This document shows, piece after piece, positions 6,667 to 15,188 of a stretch of DNA of 37,564 nucleotides. The notes under the pieces were generated by a model. It was not told the DNA's origin and did not search any database. It worked only from the letters and a program-made list of their open reading frames with translations. This DNA is from an uncultured Alphaproteobacteria bacterium. GTDB taxonomy: Bacteria > Pseudomonadota > Alphaproteobacteria > Caulobacterales > Aquidulcibacteraceae. Every line of letters begins with the position of its first letter. Positions within the stretch are counted from its first letter, which is position 1. The position numbers and the translations under genes are program-made. Location: positions 1 through 37,564 of the forward strand of contig CADEDG010000015.1 in assembly GCA_902826035.1 (NCBI GenBank), given 5' to 3'.

Positions 6667-8271
6667 ATGCTAGAAATTTCCCGTTGGCGGATGATCTTGG
6701 TGGCGGTTGTGACCGTGTTCGGCGTCCTGTTCGCCGCGCCAAATTTCCTGCCAGAAAAGATCCGCGACTCCTTACCTGGCGTGATGCCGAAGCAGGCGAT
6801 CAATCTCGGTCTCGACCTTCGCGGAGGTTCGCAAATTCTGCTGGAGGTCGATGTCGATACGTTGCGTCAGCGAAAACTCGAACTCATCGTCGAGCAGATG
6901 ACTGGCGCGCTGCGCGACGCAGAGCCGCGCATTCGTTTCAGCGGTCGCGCGGTCGATGATTGCCCGGCTAGGCGGCGCAACGAGCTCCCGGTGGACTTGT
7001 GCGCTGCGCGCCTGCGCCTGCGCGATGTAGCCGACCTCGAACGTGCGCGTCGGGTGCTGGCGCCGTTGAAGCGTTCGCAGTTGAGCGTGGATGACATCTA
7101 CATTTTCGCGGAGCCCGAAGAAGGCGTCATCGAAGTGCGGATCGCCGATGCGCATATGGCGCAACTTGCCCGCGACGCGGCTGAGCAATCTCGTGAGGTG
7201 ATCGGCCGGCGAATCGATCCCACCGGCACCAGCGAAGTCTCGATCACCCGCCAAGGCGACGATCGCGTCGTCGTGCAAGCCCCCGGCGTCACCAACCCCG
7301 AACAATTGAAGCGCCGCATCGGCGAGACCGCGCTGCTGACCTTCCACATGGTGGCGCCCGACACGGTAGGGGCGACCAGGCAGGTGGAGCCATACCCGGG
7401 CATCGGCAACCAGCCGGAGGTCGTCGAAGTGACCCCGCGACTGACTGGTGAAAACCTCAATAGCGCCCAGCCGCAGACTGACGAGGTTGGCAGATGGGTG
7501 CTGGGGTTCGACCTTGACACTTCCGGAGCGCGCACGTTCTGCAATTTGACTGGCGAACATGTGGGCGACCGCTTCGCCATTTTGCTCGACGATAAAGTGC
7601 TCACCGCGCCTGTCATTCAATCGCAAATCTGCGGCGGATCGGGTCAGATCACAGGAAACTTCACAGCGCAGTCAGCCAATGAGCTTGCTGTGATGTTGAA
7701 CGCTGGCGCGTTGCCGGCGCCGCTGAAAGTGATCGATTCGCGATCGGTGGATGCGAGCCTCGGGCGTGACGCCATCGAAGCCGGCACGCGCGCCTCCATC
7801 GTCGCCGGGCTCGTCACTTTGGTGTTCATGGTGCTGGCGTATGGGTTGTTCGGGATATTCGCTTGCCTCGCGTTGGTCGTTAACGGCGTGCTGATTGTGG
7901 CGTCGATGTCCATGATTGGTGCGGCGCTTACGCTGCCGGGCATCGCCGGCCTTATCCTCACCATCGCCATGGCGGTCGATGCTAACGTATTGATCTACGA
8001 ACGCATGCGCGAGGAGGCCGCCCTCGGAAGAGGCCCGGCGATGGCGATCGACGCGGGCTTCAACCGCGCCATGATCACGATCGTCGATGCGAATTTGACC
8101 ACGATCCTGGCGGCGCTGATCCTGTTCCAGTTCGGCGCCGGGCCGGTCAAAGGCTTTGCCTGGACGTTGACCATCGGCGTCGTCACTTCAGTGTTCACCG
8201 CGGTGTTGGTGTCGCAAATCCTCATCGCCTGGTGGTTCCGCCTGAGCCGCCCCAAGCAATTGCCGATCTAA
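6667..8271 (+). CDS. secD: protein translocase subunit SecD
   Basis: SecD (534 residues) is an RND-type membrane protein that works with SecF and YajC in late steps of Sec-dependent export. The first helix (residues about 8-25) is followed by the conserved GLDLRGGSQILLEVD at about 48-62 and a large periplasmic domain. Five helices form the C-terminal third, from about residue 375 (AGTRASIVAGLVTLVFMVLA) on, with AMAVDANVLIYERMREE, the usual SecD motif carrying the conserved Asp. Length is typical for alphaproteobacteria. It starts 3 bases after yajC and ends 10 bases before secF. Confidence 0.96.
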   Translation: MLEISRWRMILVAVVTVFGVLFAAPNFLPEKIRDSLPGVMPKQAINLGLDLRGGSQILLEVDVDTLRQRKLELIVEQMTGALRDAEPRIRFSGRAVDDCPARRRNELPVDLCAARLRLRDVADLERARRVLAPLKRSQLSVDDIYIFAEPEEGVIEVRIADAHMAQLARDAAEQSREVIGRRIDPTGTSEVSITRQGDDRVVVQAPGVTNPEQLKRRIGETALLTFHMVAPDTVGATRQVEPYPGIGNQPEVVEVTPRLTGENLNSAQPQTDEVGRWVLGFDLDTSGARTFCNLTGEHVGDRFAILLDDKVLTAPVIQSQICGGSGQITGNFTAQSANELAVMLNAGALPAPLKVIDSRSVDASLGRDAIEAGTRASIVAGLVTLVFMVLAYGLFGIFACLALVVNGVLIVASMSMIGAALTLPGIAGLILTIAMAVDANVLIYERMREEAALGRGPAMAIDAGFNRAMITIVDANLTTILAALILFQFGAGPVKGFAWTLTIGVVTSVFTAVLVSQILIAWWFRLSRPKQLPI

Positions 8272-8281
8272 GGAAACGCCG

Positions 8282-9319
8282 ATGTCCTGGTGGCCGCTCA
8301 TTCGCATCCTGCCGAAGAAGACGAATTTCACTTACGTGAAGTTTGCGGGCTTCGCCGCGTTCCTGTCCATCGCGGCGGTGACCGGATCACTCGTGTCGAT
8401 GTTCACCGGCGGCTTCCGCGAGAACCCGATTGCGGTTTTTCAGCAAGCCGAAGGGACGCCGTTCCAGCGTCTGGGCGCGGTGATGGAAAAAGGTTTCAAC
8501 CTCGGCATCGATTTTCGCGGCGGCACCTCAGTCCTGATCGAAGCGCCGGGCCATATCGATGACGAGGCGTTGCGTGCACTGGGCCGCGCCTCCCAACAGG
8601 GCAGCGTCGAGGTGCAGGCGACGACTTGCGTCGAGGGACAAACGGCGCCGCCCTATTGTGCGATCCTCCGCTTCGAGCAGGGCGATGGCGGCTCCCAAGT
8701 CGTCGAGCGCATCCGCGCCGGCCTGCCGAGCGTGGCGGAAGACGCGCGGATCACCAGCGAAGCGGCGGTCAGCGGCAAAGTGTCGGAGGAATTGTTCTCC
8801 GGCGGCCTCTTGGCGCTGTTCTGGGCCATCGTGTTGATGTTGATTTATATCTGGTTTCGGTTCGAGTGGCAGTTCGGGCTGGGCGGCGTGATGGCTTTGT
8901 TCCACGACGTGATTTTGACGCTGGGCGTATTCTCCGTGTTCCGCATCGAATTCGACCTCACCATCATCGCCGCATTGCTGACCATCATCGGTTATTCCAT
9001 GAACGACACGGTGGTGGTGTTCGACCGGCTGCGTGAGAATTTGCGTAAATACAAGAAAATGCCCCTCGGCGAATTGGTGGATTTGTCGCTCAACGAAACG
9101 CTGTCGCGGACGATCATCACTGGCTGCACGGCGCTGTTCTCGCTGGCGGGGCTCTACTACCTAGGCGGCGAGGCGCTTCGCGGCTTCGCGACCGCGATGA
9201 TTTTTGGCATTATCGTCGGCACGTATTCGTCAATCTATGTAGCGGCGCCGGCAATCCTGCTATGGGGCGTCAGGCGCGGGCGCGACGATGCGAAGCCCGC
9301 CCCGCAAGCGGCCGGTTAG
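8282..9319 (+). CDS. secF: protein translocase subunit SecF
   Basis: SecF (345 residues) pairs with SecD. It has one N-terminal helix (about 23-45), the conserved FNLGIDFRGGTS at about 72-83, a small periplasmic domain, and five C-terminal helices from about residue 165. The SecF signature GYSMNDTVVVFDRLREN is present at about 238-254, followed by SLNETLSRTIITG. A good ribosome-binding site (AAGGAAA) stands before the ATG. The gene ends 40 bases ahead of the PuuD-like gene on the same strand. Confidence 0.96.
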   Translation: MSWWPLIRILPKKTNFTYVKFAGFAAFLSIAAVTGSLVSMFTGGFRENPIAVFQQAEGTPFQRLGAVMEKGFNLGIDFRGGTSVLIEAPGHIDDEALRALGRASQQGSVEVQATTCVEGQTAPPYCAILRFEQGDGGSQVVERIRAGLPSVAEDARITSEAAVSGKVSEELFSGGLLALFWAIVLMLIYIWFRFEWQFGLGGVMALFHDVILTLGVFSVFRIEFDLTIIAALLTIIGYSMNDTVVVFDRLRENLRKYKKMPLGELVDLSLNETLSRTIITGCTALFSLAGLYYLGGEALRGFATAMIFGIIVGTYSSIYVAAPAILLWGVRRGRDDAKPAPQAAG

Positions 9320-9359
9320 AGAACGACGATCTGCACGCGCCGCCAAGAGGGAGTGAGCA

Positions 9360-10022
9360 ATGGCTTGGTTTTTGACTAATCTGCGAACCGTCGCTTGGAC
9401 CGCCTTGGCGGTGGGGTTTTTGTTTCTGGTTTGGTACGCGCTAGGCCAGAAGGGCGTGTCGTTGGATAACGAGATCGATCGGCAATTGTTCTGGGGCGTT
9501 GTGTTCCGTTGGCTGCACGTGCTCTCGGGCATTATGTGGATCGGGCACCTGTACTATTTCAATTTCACGCAGATCCCGAACATGCCGAAAATTCCCGACG
9601 AACAAAAACCGGCGATCGGCAAGGTGATCGCGCCGGCGGCTCTGTACTGGTTCCGCTGGGGAGCGGTGGCGACGTTGGTCACCGGGTTGCTGCTCGCGCA
9701 AAATCCCGGCTCCGAGGAGAGTTTCCTCACCCAGGCGCTGACTCTGGGCGCCGTCGAGAATGAGGGCATCGCGCCGTTCTCGGTGTCGAAGCACATCTTC
9801 ATTGGCATCGGCATGTGGCTGGCGATCGTGATGTTCGTGAACGTCTGGTTCGTGATTTGGCCGAACCAACAGCGCGCGCTCAACATCAACGGTAAATTCC
9901 CTGACCTGGACGCTGCCGCACGCGCCGCTTGCGGCCGCACCGCAATGTTGTTTTCGCGCACCAACACGTTCCTCTCCGTGCCGATGCTGGCGGCGATGAC
10001 AGGTGCGCAGACATTGGGGTGA
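9360..10022 (+). CDS. PuuD-like integral membrane protein (urate hydroxylase N-terminal domain type)
   Basis: The 220-residue protein has about five membrane helices, beginning at 9-28, 46-65 and 94-112. The segment RWLHVLSGIMWIGHLYYFNFTQ and the later SVSKHIFIGIGMWLAIVMFVNVWFVIWPNQQ are typical of the membrane domain of PuuD, a bacterial urate hydroxylase. The C-terminal cytochrome c domain of true PuuD is absent, so urate oxidation cannot be assumed; His residues in the helices could bind haem. It is the last gene of the secDF transcript (ribosome-binding site GGGAG) and is followed by a palindromic repeat with a T-tract. Confidence 0.8.
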   Translation: MAWFLTNLRTVAWTALAVGFLFLVWYALGQKGVSLDNEIDRQLFWGVVFRWLHVLSGIMWIGHLYYFNFTQIPNMPKIPDEQKPAIGKVIAPAALYWFRWGAVATLVTGLLLAQNPGSEESFLTQALTLGAVENEGIAPFSVSKHIFIGIGMWLAIVMFVNVWFVIWPNQQRALNINGKFPDLDAAARAACGRTAMLFSRTNTFLSVPMLAAMTGAQTLG

Positions 10023-10058
10023 GGGTTGGGGGCATATAGGTCGGTTCGTACAAGATTT

Positions 10059-10170
10059 CGTCATCCAGGGCTTGCGGAGCAAGACCCGGGACCCAGGGCT
10101 CGTAGAGCTGCGTGTTCGCCGCTGGGTCCCGGATCGCGCTCCGCGCGTCCGGGATGACGGCGCGTTTTTT
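10059..10170 (+). repeat. interspersed palindromic repeat that may serve as terminator for the secDF operon
   Basis: A large imperfect inverted repeat: the left arm 10059-10096 (CGTCATCC ... GGGACCCAG) pairs with 10122-10159 (CTGGGTCCC ... GGATGACG). Inside the right arm is a tight hairpin, 10129-10152, with stems CCGGA/TCCGG and CGCGC/GCGCG around TCC. A run of six T follows at 10165-10170 on the plus strand. It therefore has the parts of a terminator for the upstream plus-strand operon and sits between convergent genes. Similar GC-rich palindromes occur widely in alphaproteobacterial intergenic regions. Confidence 0.65.
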
Positions 10171-10197
10171 GCGACGCGATCAGCGAGGCTCGCTACC

Positions 10198-10917
10198 CTA
10201 CCGCCGCGCTCCACGCCGCTCGCGTGCCTCTTGGCCAGCGCTGCGTAGGCGCGCTTCCAACGTTTCACGGTGGAATCCAGGGATGGTCTCGCCATTGATC
10301 ACAAAACCGGGGGTGCCGTTGAATTGATACTCGATCGCCTGCGCGCGGACTTGTTCAAGTTGGCGGGTGATGCTCTCGTCCTCCATGTCGCGTCGCATGC
10401 GGGGGACATCGATGCCGGCGCGTTGCGCAAGCCGATCGATCGCCTCGGGCGTAAGATCGCCCTGATAGGTGATCATCGCGCGGTGAAAATCCCAATAGCG
10501 CCCCTGGGGCATCGCCGCCAAGGAAGCGCGTGCGGCCTCCATCGAGTCGGGACCCAGTACAGGCAATTCTTTTAGCACGAGCCGTATATCCGAGCGCCGA
10601 CGCACCAGTTCGCTCACCCAATCGTAGGCGGCGTGACAATAGGCGCAGCGATAATCGAAAAATTCAACGACCGTAATCGGCGCATCGGCGGGACCGATGG
10701 AAAAATCGCGCGGATCGCTTTTAACTTCACGCCACCGTTCGGCCGTGGCCCGCGCCTCCAACGCGTCCAACGCTTCGCGCAATACGTCGGGGTTGCTCAC
10801 CAGATACTCGCGTACGAGTGCGCGAATTTCCGATTGCTGTTGCTGATTGAACGTCTGCGCCAAAGCCGGCGGCGCGGCGGTCAGCGCTAAGAAAAATATG
10901 CACACAAAGCGGGCCAT
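10198..10917 (-). CDS. DsbA family thiol:disulfide oxidoreductase, periplasmic
   Basis: The 239-residue protein has a signal peptide (MARFVCIFFLALTAAPPALA, cut near AQ), a helical N-terminal stretch rich in Gln/Glu (residues 24-62), and a thioredoxin-fold DsbA domain. The redox motif is CAYC at 91-94, in VEFFDYRCAYC. The cis-proline loop is GTPGFVING near residue 207. Helical N-termini of this kind are found in the DsbG/ScsC/Com1-type subgroup, where they mediate oligomerisation; that role here is inference. It acts on periplasmic cysteines as oxidase or isomerase. The gene lies 54 bases downstream of the M48 protease gene, likely one operon. Confidence 0.88.
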   Translation of the reverse strand: MARFVCIFFLALTAAPPALAQTFNQQQQSEIRALVREYLVSNPDVLREALDALEARATAERWREVKSDPRDFSIGPADAPITVVEFFDYRCAYCHAAYDWVSELVRRRSDIRLVLKELPVLGPDSMEAARASLAAMPQGRYWDFHRAMITYQGDLTPEAIDRLAQRAGIDVPRMRRDMEDESITRQLEQVRAQAIEYQFNGTPGFVINGETIPGFHRETLEARLRSAGQEARERRGARR

Positions 10918-10971
10918 CGGGCCTCCAATTTTCGGAGTTTCTTCATGGCGGCTTCGGGGCAGCTCGGCAAG

Positions 10972-12375
10972 TTATCGTCGCCCAGGGCCTTGTCGCCCGC
11001 GTCCGCTGTCGCGCATGGCGTTCCCAACCACCGTTATGATGTCAACCGCGCGCTGATAATCGGTGGTGTTGCGCGGCAGCTGCCGGCGCGCCCGCTCCGC
11101 AAAACTCATCGCCATGCCGAAATCGCCTAACGCAAAATTCTGTTCCGCGGAGGCGAGCTCCGCCAACGCTACTTCGCCGCGCTCGTTGCGCGCGAGCGCC
11201 AATTCCCGCCACGCGAATGCGTTGTCAGGCTCGCGCGCGGTAACCGTGCGTAAGAGGTCGATCGACTCGTCAGCGCCGCTACGTCCACGCGCCTCGCGCA
11301 ATGCCCGAGCGAGGTTGATCTGCAGTAGCGGTTGGTTGGGTGCGAGTTCGACAGAACGACGATGGTACGCCACCGATTCCTCGGCGTGGCCGTTCTCGAA
11401 TAAGATTTGTCCAAGCAGCTCCTGGTAGTAAGGATTCGCTGGCTCTTGACGCATGAGCTCCTCAAGTTCCACCCGGGCGTGCGCCATGTCCGAAACACGA
11501 TAGTATGCGACAGCGCGCGCGTAACGAGCCGGCTGCGAGGCATCGGAGAGCGGGTATCGCGCGAGCGTTTGCGGCTGGGTGCGAATGAAGCCGATGAGCT
11601 TTGCTTGCATGAACTGAAAGCGGCGCATCACCTCTTGCGTCTCCGCCACATCGCGATGTGGGCTGGCCTCGACGCCCCGCCGCAACGCTTCGACTCGGTC
11701 GGAAGCGAAAGGGTGGGTCATCATGTAGGGCGGCATCCGCCGGCTCATGAATTCGTAGGGGCGGATCTGCTGATTGAAAAATGTGATCAATCCGCGTCCG
11801 GATTGTCCGGTTGCTTCAAGGTAGGACAACCCCGCCTGGTCGGCGCTCGATTCCTGCGCCTGGGTGTATTGAACGAAGCTCGACATCGCGAATTGCTGCG
11901 ATCCAGAGATCAAGGCCGCGCCTGCTGCGGGCTCGCCGCCGGCGATCGCCAGAACCCCTAGCGCCAGAGAAATCAGCATCGGCCCCATGGCCTGATTTGA
12001 CGCGAATTGCGAGCGTCTTGCGCCGTGTCCGCCGGCGATGTGGCCAGTTTCGTGCGCTAGTACGCCGATAATTTCATTGGGAGTTCGCGCCGCCATAATC
12101 AGGCCAGTGTGAACAAACACGTTTTGCCCCCCCGCGACAAACGCGTTTACCGAAGGGTCTTGTACAATGTAGAGGTCGATATCGGCGGGATCCAGTCCCG
12201 CGGCCACCCATAGCGGCTCGCAATAAGCGCGGAGCGTCTGCTCGATTTCGGCATCGCGGATCAGGCCTTGCGCCGCTGCGCGACCGGGGGCGGCCAGTGC
12301 GAGCACGAGTGCGAAGACGGCGAAGAATAGCCGGGCAAGCCAGGGGCCTGCGTCCGTTGTCTTCGCTCTGGCCAT
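10972..12375 (-). CDS. M48 family metalloprotease with TPR repeats (BepA-like)
   Basis: From the ATG at 12375 the product has 467 residues with a signal peptide (hydrophobic run FFAVFALVLALAAPGRAAAQ). The zinc site HETGH is at residues 108-112, with the third ligand Glu probably in ESSADQAG. A C-terminal half of TPR-type helices follows (ELMRQEPANPYYQELLGQ, SVELAPNQPLLQINLA). This architecture matches BepA/YfgC-type periplasmic proteases that assist or degrade outer membrane proteins such as LptD. A start at 12456 is possible on paper but would put 27 basic residues before the signal peptide and overlap rne; the ATG at 12375 is preferred. Downstream lies the DsbA-like gene. Confidence 0.88.
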   Translation of the reverse strand: MARAKTTDAGPWLARLFFAVFALVLALAAPGRAAAQGLIRDAEIEQTLRAYCEPLWVAAGLDPADIDLYIVQDPSVNAFVAGGQNVFVHTGLIMAARTPNEIIGVLAHETGHIAGGHGARRSQFASNQAMGPMLISLALGVLAIAGGEPAAGAALISGSQQFAMSSFVQYTQAQESSADQAGLSYLEATGQSGRGLITFFNQQIRPYEFMSRRMPPYMMTHPFASDRVEALRRGVEASPHRDVAETQEVMRRFQFMQAKLIGFIRTQPQTLARYPLSDASQPARYARAVAYYRVSDMAHARVELEELMRQEPANPYYQELLGQILFENGHAEESVAYHRRSVELAPNQPLLQINLARALREARGRSGADESIDLLRTVTAREPDNAFAWRELALARNERGEVALAELASAEQNFALGDFGMAMSFAERARRQLPRNTTDYQRAVDIITVVGNAMRDSGRGRQGPGRR

Positions 12376-12437
12376 CGTGGTGCTCCGGGTTTGCCGCCGC
12401 TTTGATTCAAGACCGGTTTTGAGGCGGCAACAAGGCC

Positions 12438-14693
12438 TTAGCCGCCCTTCTTCCATCTTGCGAAACGCGAAAGGAAGCGGTCCCGTCGTTCCTGATCGGG
12501 CTCATAGGATGGTTCAGGTTCAGCTGGCGCCGGTTGCGTTTCGGGGGGGGCGCCAAGCTCTGGATTTTGCGCCGGATCGGTCGCTTCCGCGATGGGGTAA
12601 GCGATGATCTCTGCGTCTGGTGAGGAGGGGGGCGAACTGTCGGCGGCGGCTTCTACAGCTCTCGGCTCGAGTGCTGGCGTTTCGTCGCGGCGGCGGAAGT
12701 CGGGCCGCGGGGATAATTGCCGCAGATCGGCGCTGACAAAATCAAGCCACTCGCCGCCATCCACCTCATAGGTGCGCTTCGCCCGGCCACGACCGCGACC
12801 GCGTCGGCGCCGGTTGCCGCGCCCGCCTTCCTCGCGCTGGGCGGTGGGGCGGGTTTTGGCAGCGGGCTCAGCTGTCGCGGGCGCCGCCTCGGCCGGCGCG
12901 TCCTCTTCGCGACGACGGCGCCCGCCGCGGCGGCCACGGCGGCCCCTGCGGTTCTTGCCTGCGTCGGCCTCAACGCCAGCGGTGGCTTCGTCCTTCGCTT
13001 CCTCTTCGTCTTCATCCTCGTCGACGATCTCATCGTCTTCATCGACAGCGGTCACAGCAGGCGTGCGTTCGACGCGGCTGGGTTGTTCGGCGTCGCCTTC
13101 GATCTCGTCGTCTTCCAGCACTTCATTGGAGAAGTTGATCTGGAAGTCCGCCGAAGCGAGGCCAGAACCGGCGAGAACGCGCACGCGTACCTTGCGGTTG
13201 GCTTCGAGGTTGGCGATTGCGTCGCGCTTTTCGTTCAACAGGTAGAGCGCGACGTCGGTTGCAACACGAACCTCGACGGCGCGACCGCGCTGCTTGGCGC
13301 TGGCTTCGTCGAGCGCACGGAGCACGGCAAGAGCCGCTGATTCAATCGAGCGGACCCGACCTGATCCTTCGCAATGTGCGCAGATGTGGCTGGTGCCTTC
13401 GAGCACGCCGGTGCGGCGGCGCTGGCGTGACAATTCTAGCAGGCCGAAGCCGGAAATCTTGCCCATCTGTACGCGGGCGCGGTCGAAGCGGAGGTTATCC
13501 TTCATCCGTTTTTCAACGGTGCGGTCGTTCTTGTTTTCCTCCATGTCGATGAAATCGATAACGATCAGGCCAGCCAAATCGCGCAAGCGCATCTGACGCG
13601 CGGCTTCGTCGGCGGCCTCCATGTTGGTCTTGAAGGCGGTTTGTTCGATGCCGCGCTCGCGGGTCGCGCGCCCCGAGTTCACGTCGATCGCCACCAGCGC
13701 CTCGGCCTGGTTGATGACGATGTAGCCGCCCGATTTCAGCGTAACGATCGGGGAATAGATCGACTCCAATTGCTTCTCGACGCCGTTCTTGGCGAACAGC
13801 GGGGTGGGGTCCTTCCACAAATGCACGCGCTTGGCGTGGGAAGGCATGAGCATGCGCACGAAGTCCTTGGCTTCCTTGTAGGCGCCTTCGCCATCGACAT
13901 GCACTTCGTCGACGTCTTTGTCGTAGAGGTCGCGGATCGCCCGCTTCACCAGCGAGCTTTCCTCATAGATGAGCGCTGGGGCCACGGATTTCATGGTTTC
14001 GTCGCGAATGGTCTCCCAGGCGCGGATCAGATATTCGTAATCCCGCTTGATCTCGGTTTTCGTGCGCTTTGCGCCAGCAGTGCGGATGATCAGACCCATG
14101 CCCTGGGGCACTTCGAGGTCCTGGGCGACTTTCTTCAGCCGCTTGCGATCCGTCGCTTGAGTGATCTTGCGCGAAATGCCCCCGCCGCGTCCGGTATTGG
14201 GCATCAGGACGCAATAGCGCCCGGCAAGCGAGAGGTAGGTGGTGAGGGCCGCGCCCTTGTTGCCGCGCTCCTCCTTTACCACCTGGATCAGCATGATCTG
14301 ACGACGTCGGATCACTTCCTGGATTTTGTAGCGACGGGTCAGGATGCGCCGGCGACGCTCGTCCAACGCTTCCTCATCTTCTTCCGCGCTTTCGGACTCC
14401 GCCTCAGCCGCCGCGAGTTCCGCCTTGATCTGCTCCTGATCGGCGGTGGGGATGGCGTAATAATCGGGATGGATTTCAGAGAACGCGAGAAAGCCGTGGC
14501 GGTTGCCGCCATACTCGACGAAGGCCGCCTGCAGCGACGGCTCAACGCGCGTCACCTTAGCGAGATAGATATTGCCTCTGAGTTGTTTTCTGGACTGGAC
14601 CTCGAAATCGAAATCTTCAACGCGGTTTCCGTCGAGCACCGCGACCCGGGTCTCTTCCGGGTGGGCGGCGTCGATCAGCATTTTCTTGGCCAT
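12438..14693 (-). CDS. rne: ribonuclease E (Rne/Rng family)
   Basis: The 751-residue endoribonuclease cleaves single-stranded AU-rich RNA and is the core of the RNA degradosome. The S1 domain at about 35-180 carries an acidic/basic insertion (EAESESAEEDEEALDERRRR), as in other alphaproteobacteria. The catalytic DNase I-like region contains LVAIDVNSGR and LIVIDFIDM, with the metal-binding Asp residues in each. The zinc-link is CAHCEGSG at about 440. The C-terminal 250 residues are disordered and acidic, then Arg-rich (NRRGRRGRRGGRRRR and RRRRGRGRGRAKR), RNA-binding by composition. The tail ends RFARWKKGG without a GWW motif. The ATG has CGGAG nine bases upstream and a long leader. Confidence 0.95.
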   Translation of the reverse strand: MAKKMLIDAAHPEETRVAVLDGNRVEDFDFEVQSRKQLRGNIYLAKVTRVEPSLQAAFVEYGGNRHGFLAFSEIHPDYYAIPTADQEQIKAELAAAEAESESAEEDEEALDERRRRILTRRYKIQEVIRRRQIMLIQVVKEERGNKGAALTTYLSLAGRYCVLMPNTGRGGGISRKITQATDRKRLKKVAQDLEVPQGMGLIIRTAGAKRTKTEIKRDYEYLIRAWETIRDETMKSVAPALIYEESSLVKRAIRDLYDKDVDEVHVDGEGAYKEAKDFVRMLMPSHAKRVHLWKDPTPLFAKNGVEKQLESIYSPIVTLKSGGYIVINQAEALVAIDVNSGRATRERGIEQTAFKTNMEAADEAARQMRLRDLAGLIVIDFIDMEENKNDRTVEKRMKDNLRFDRARVQMGKISGFGLLELSRQRRRTGVLEGTSHICAHCEGSGRVRSIESAALAVLRALDEASAKQRGRAVEVRVATDVALYLLNEKRDAIANLEANRKVRVRVLAGSGLASADFQINFSNEVLEDDEIEGDAEQPSRVERTPAVTAVDEDDEIVDEDEDEEEAKDEATAGVEADAGKNRRGRRGRRGGRRRREEDAPAEAAPATAEPAAKTRPTAQREEGGRGNRRRRGRGRGRAKRTYEVDGGEWLDFVSADLRQLSPRPDFRRRDETPALEPRAVEAAADSSPPSSPDAEIIAYPIAEATDPAQNPELGAPPETQPAPAEPEPSYEPDQERRDRFLSRFARWKKGG

Positions 14694-15188
14694 GTGGCTG
14701 GGCTCCGTAAACGTCGCGCACGTTGACCGCTTGGCGGCTCCGACTGAGCACGGGCAGGGTCAGGCGACGATAAGTCGTGGGTGAAATAAGGCCCGCCGGT
14801 CGCCGCCCACGGACAACGGCGCGGAGGCCGCTGGCGTTTAGGCTGGTGATCGCGCGGGTCATAAGCGGCTCCAAATTGGCGCCGCCTTCCTGGAGCGGCG
14901 CTTACGCTCCGGCTGTGGGACGCGCGTCCTTGGTCCAAAAAGCGAGCGCCGCCCTCATTACTTTGGGGGCGCTCCGCAGGGGCCAACGACCTGTCCGCGG
15001 TGCGGGAGCGCGCCGGGCGCTCTTGGGGACCTTCCCCTGACGGCGCACGCGACGATGGTGCACCTTTGCATGAATTCGTGAAGGAAAGGAAGCGTGTTGC
15101 GAGGCTGGCGCTGAGTTGGCTGTTAGTGTCGCGTTCACCTTCCTTTTCAACTCGATAGCAAGCGGGGACTGGTAGGGTCGCAACCTCC
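14694..15188. other. 495-base gene-free region between rne and the amidase gene
   Basis: This region separates divergent genes, so it should hold both promoters and the rne leader. I see no credible ORF. On the minus strand it contains a terminator-like hairpin at 14937-14974 and a smaller stem GGAGCG/CGCTCC near 14891-14910. Long leaders that mediate RNase E autoregulation are known in other bacteria; a leader here would be up to several hundred bases. A possible minus-strand -35 TTGAAA near 15145 has no convincing -10. On the plus side no clear promoter for the amidase was recognised. Confidence 0.5.
14937..14974 (-). terminator. intrinsic-terminator-like hairpin upstream of rne
   Basis: On the minus strand GAGCGCC (complement of 14968-14974) pairs with GGCGCTC (complement of 14944-14950), extended by CCC/GGG inside with a one-base bulge, and is followed directly by GCTTTTT (14943-14937). 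This is a GC stem plus T-run facing rne, about 245 bases before its start codon. No T-run follows on the plus strand. It could terminate an unannotated transcript or attenuate rne transcription. Confidence 0.5.

Noticed and set aside
13641..14726. A 361-residue plus-strand ORF inside rne
   Set aside because: It is the complement of the conserved RNase E catalytic region and shows no independent protein-like motifs.
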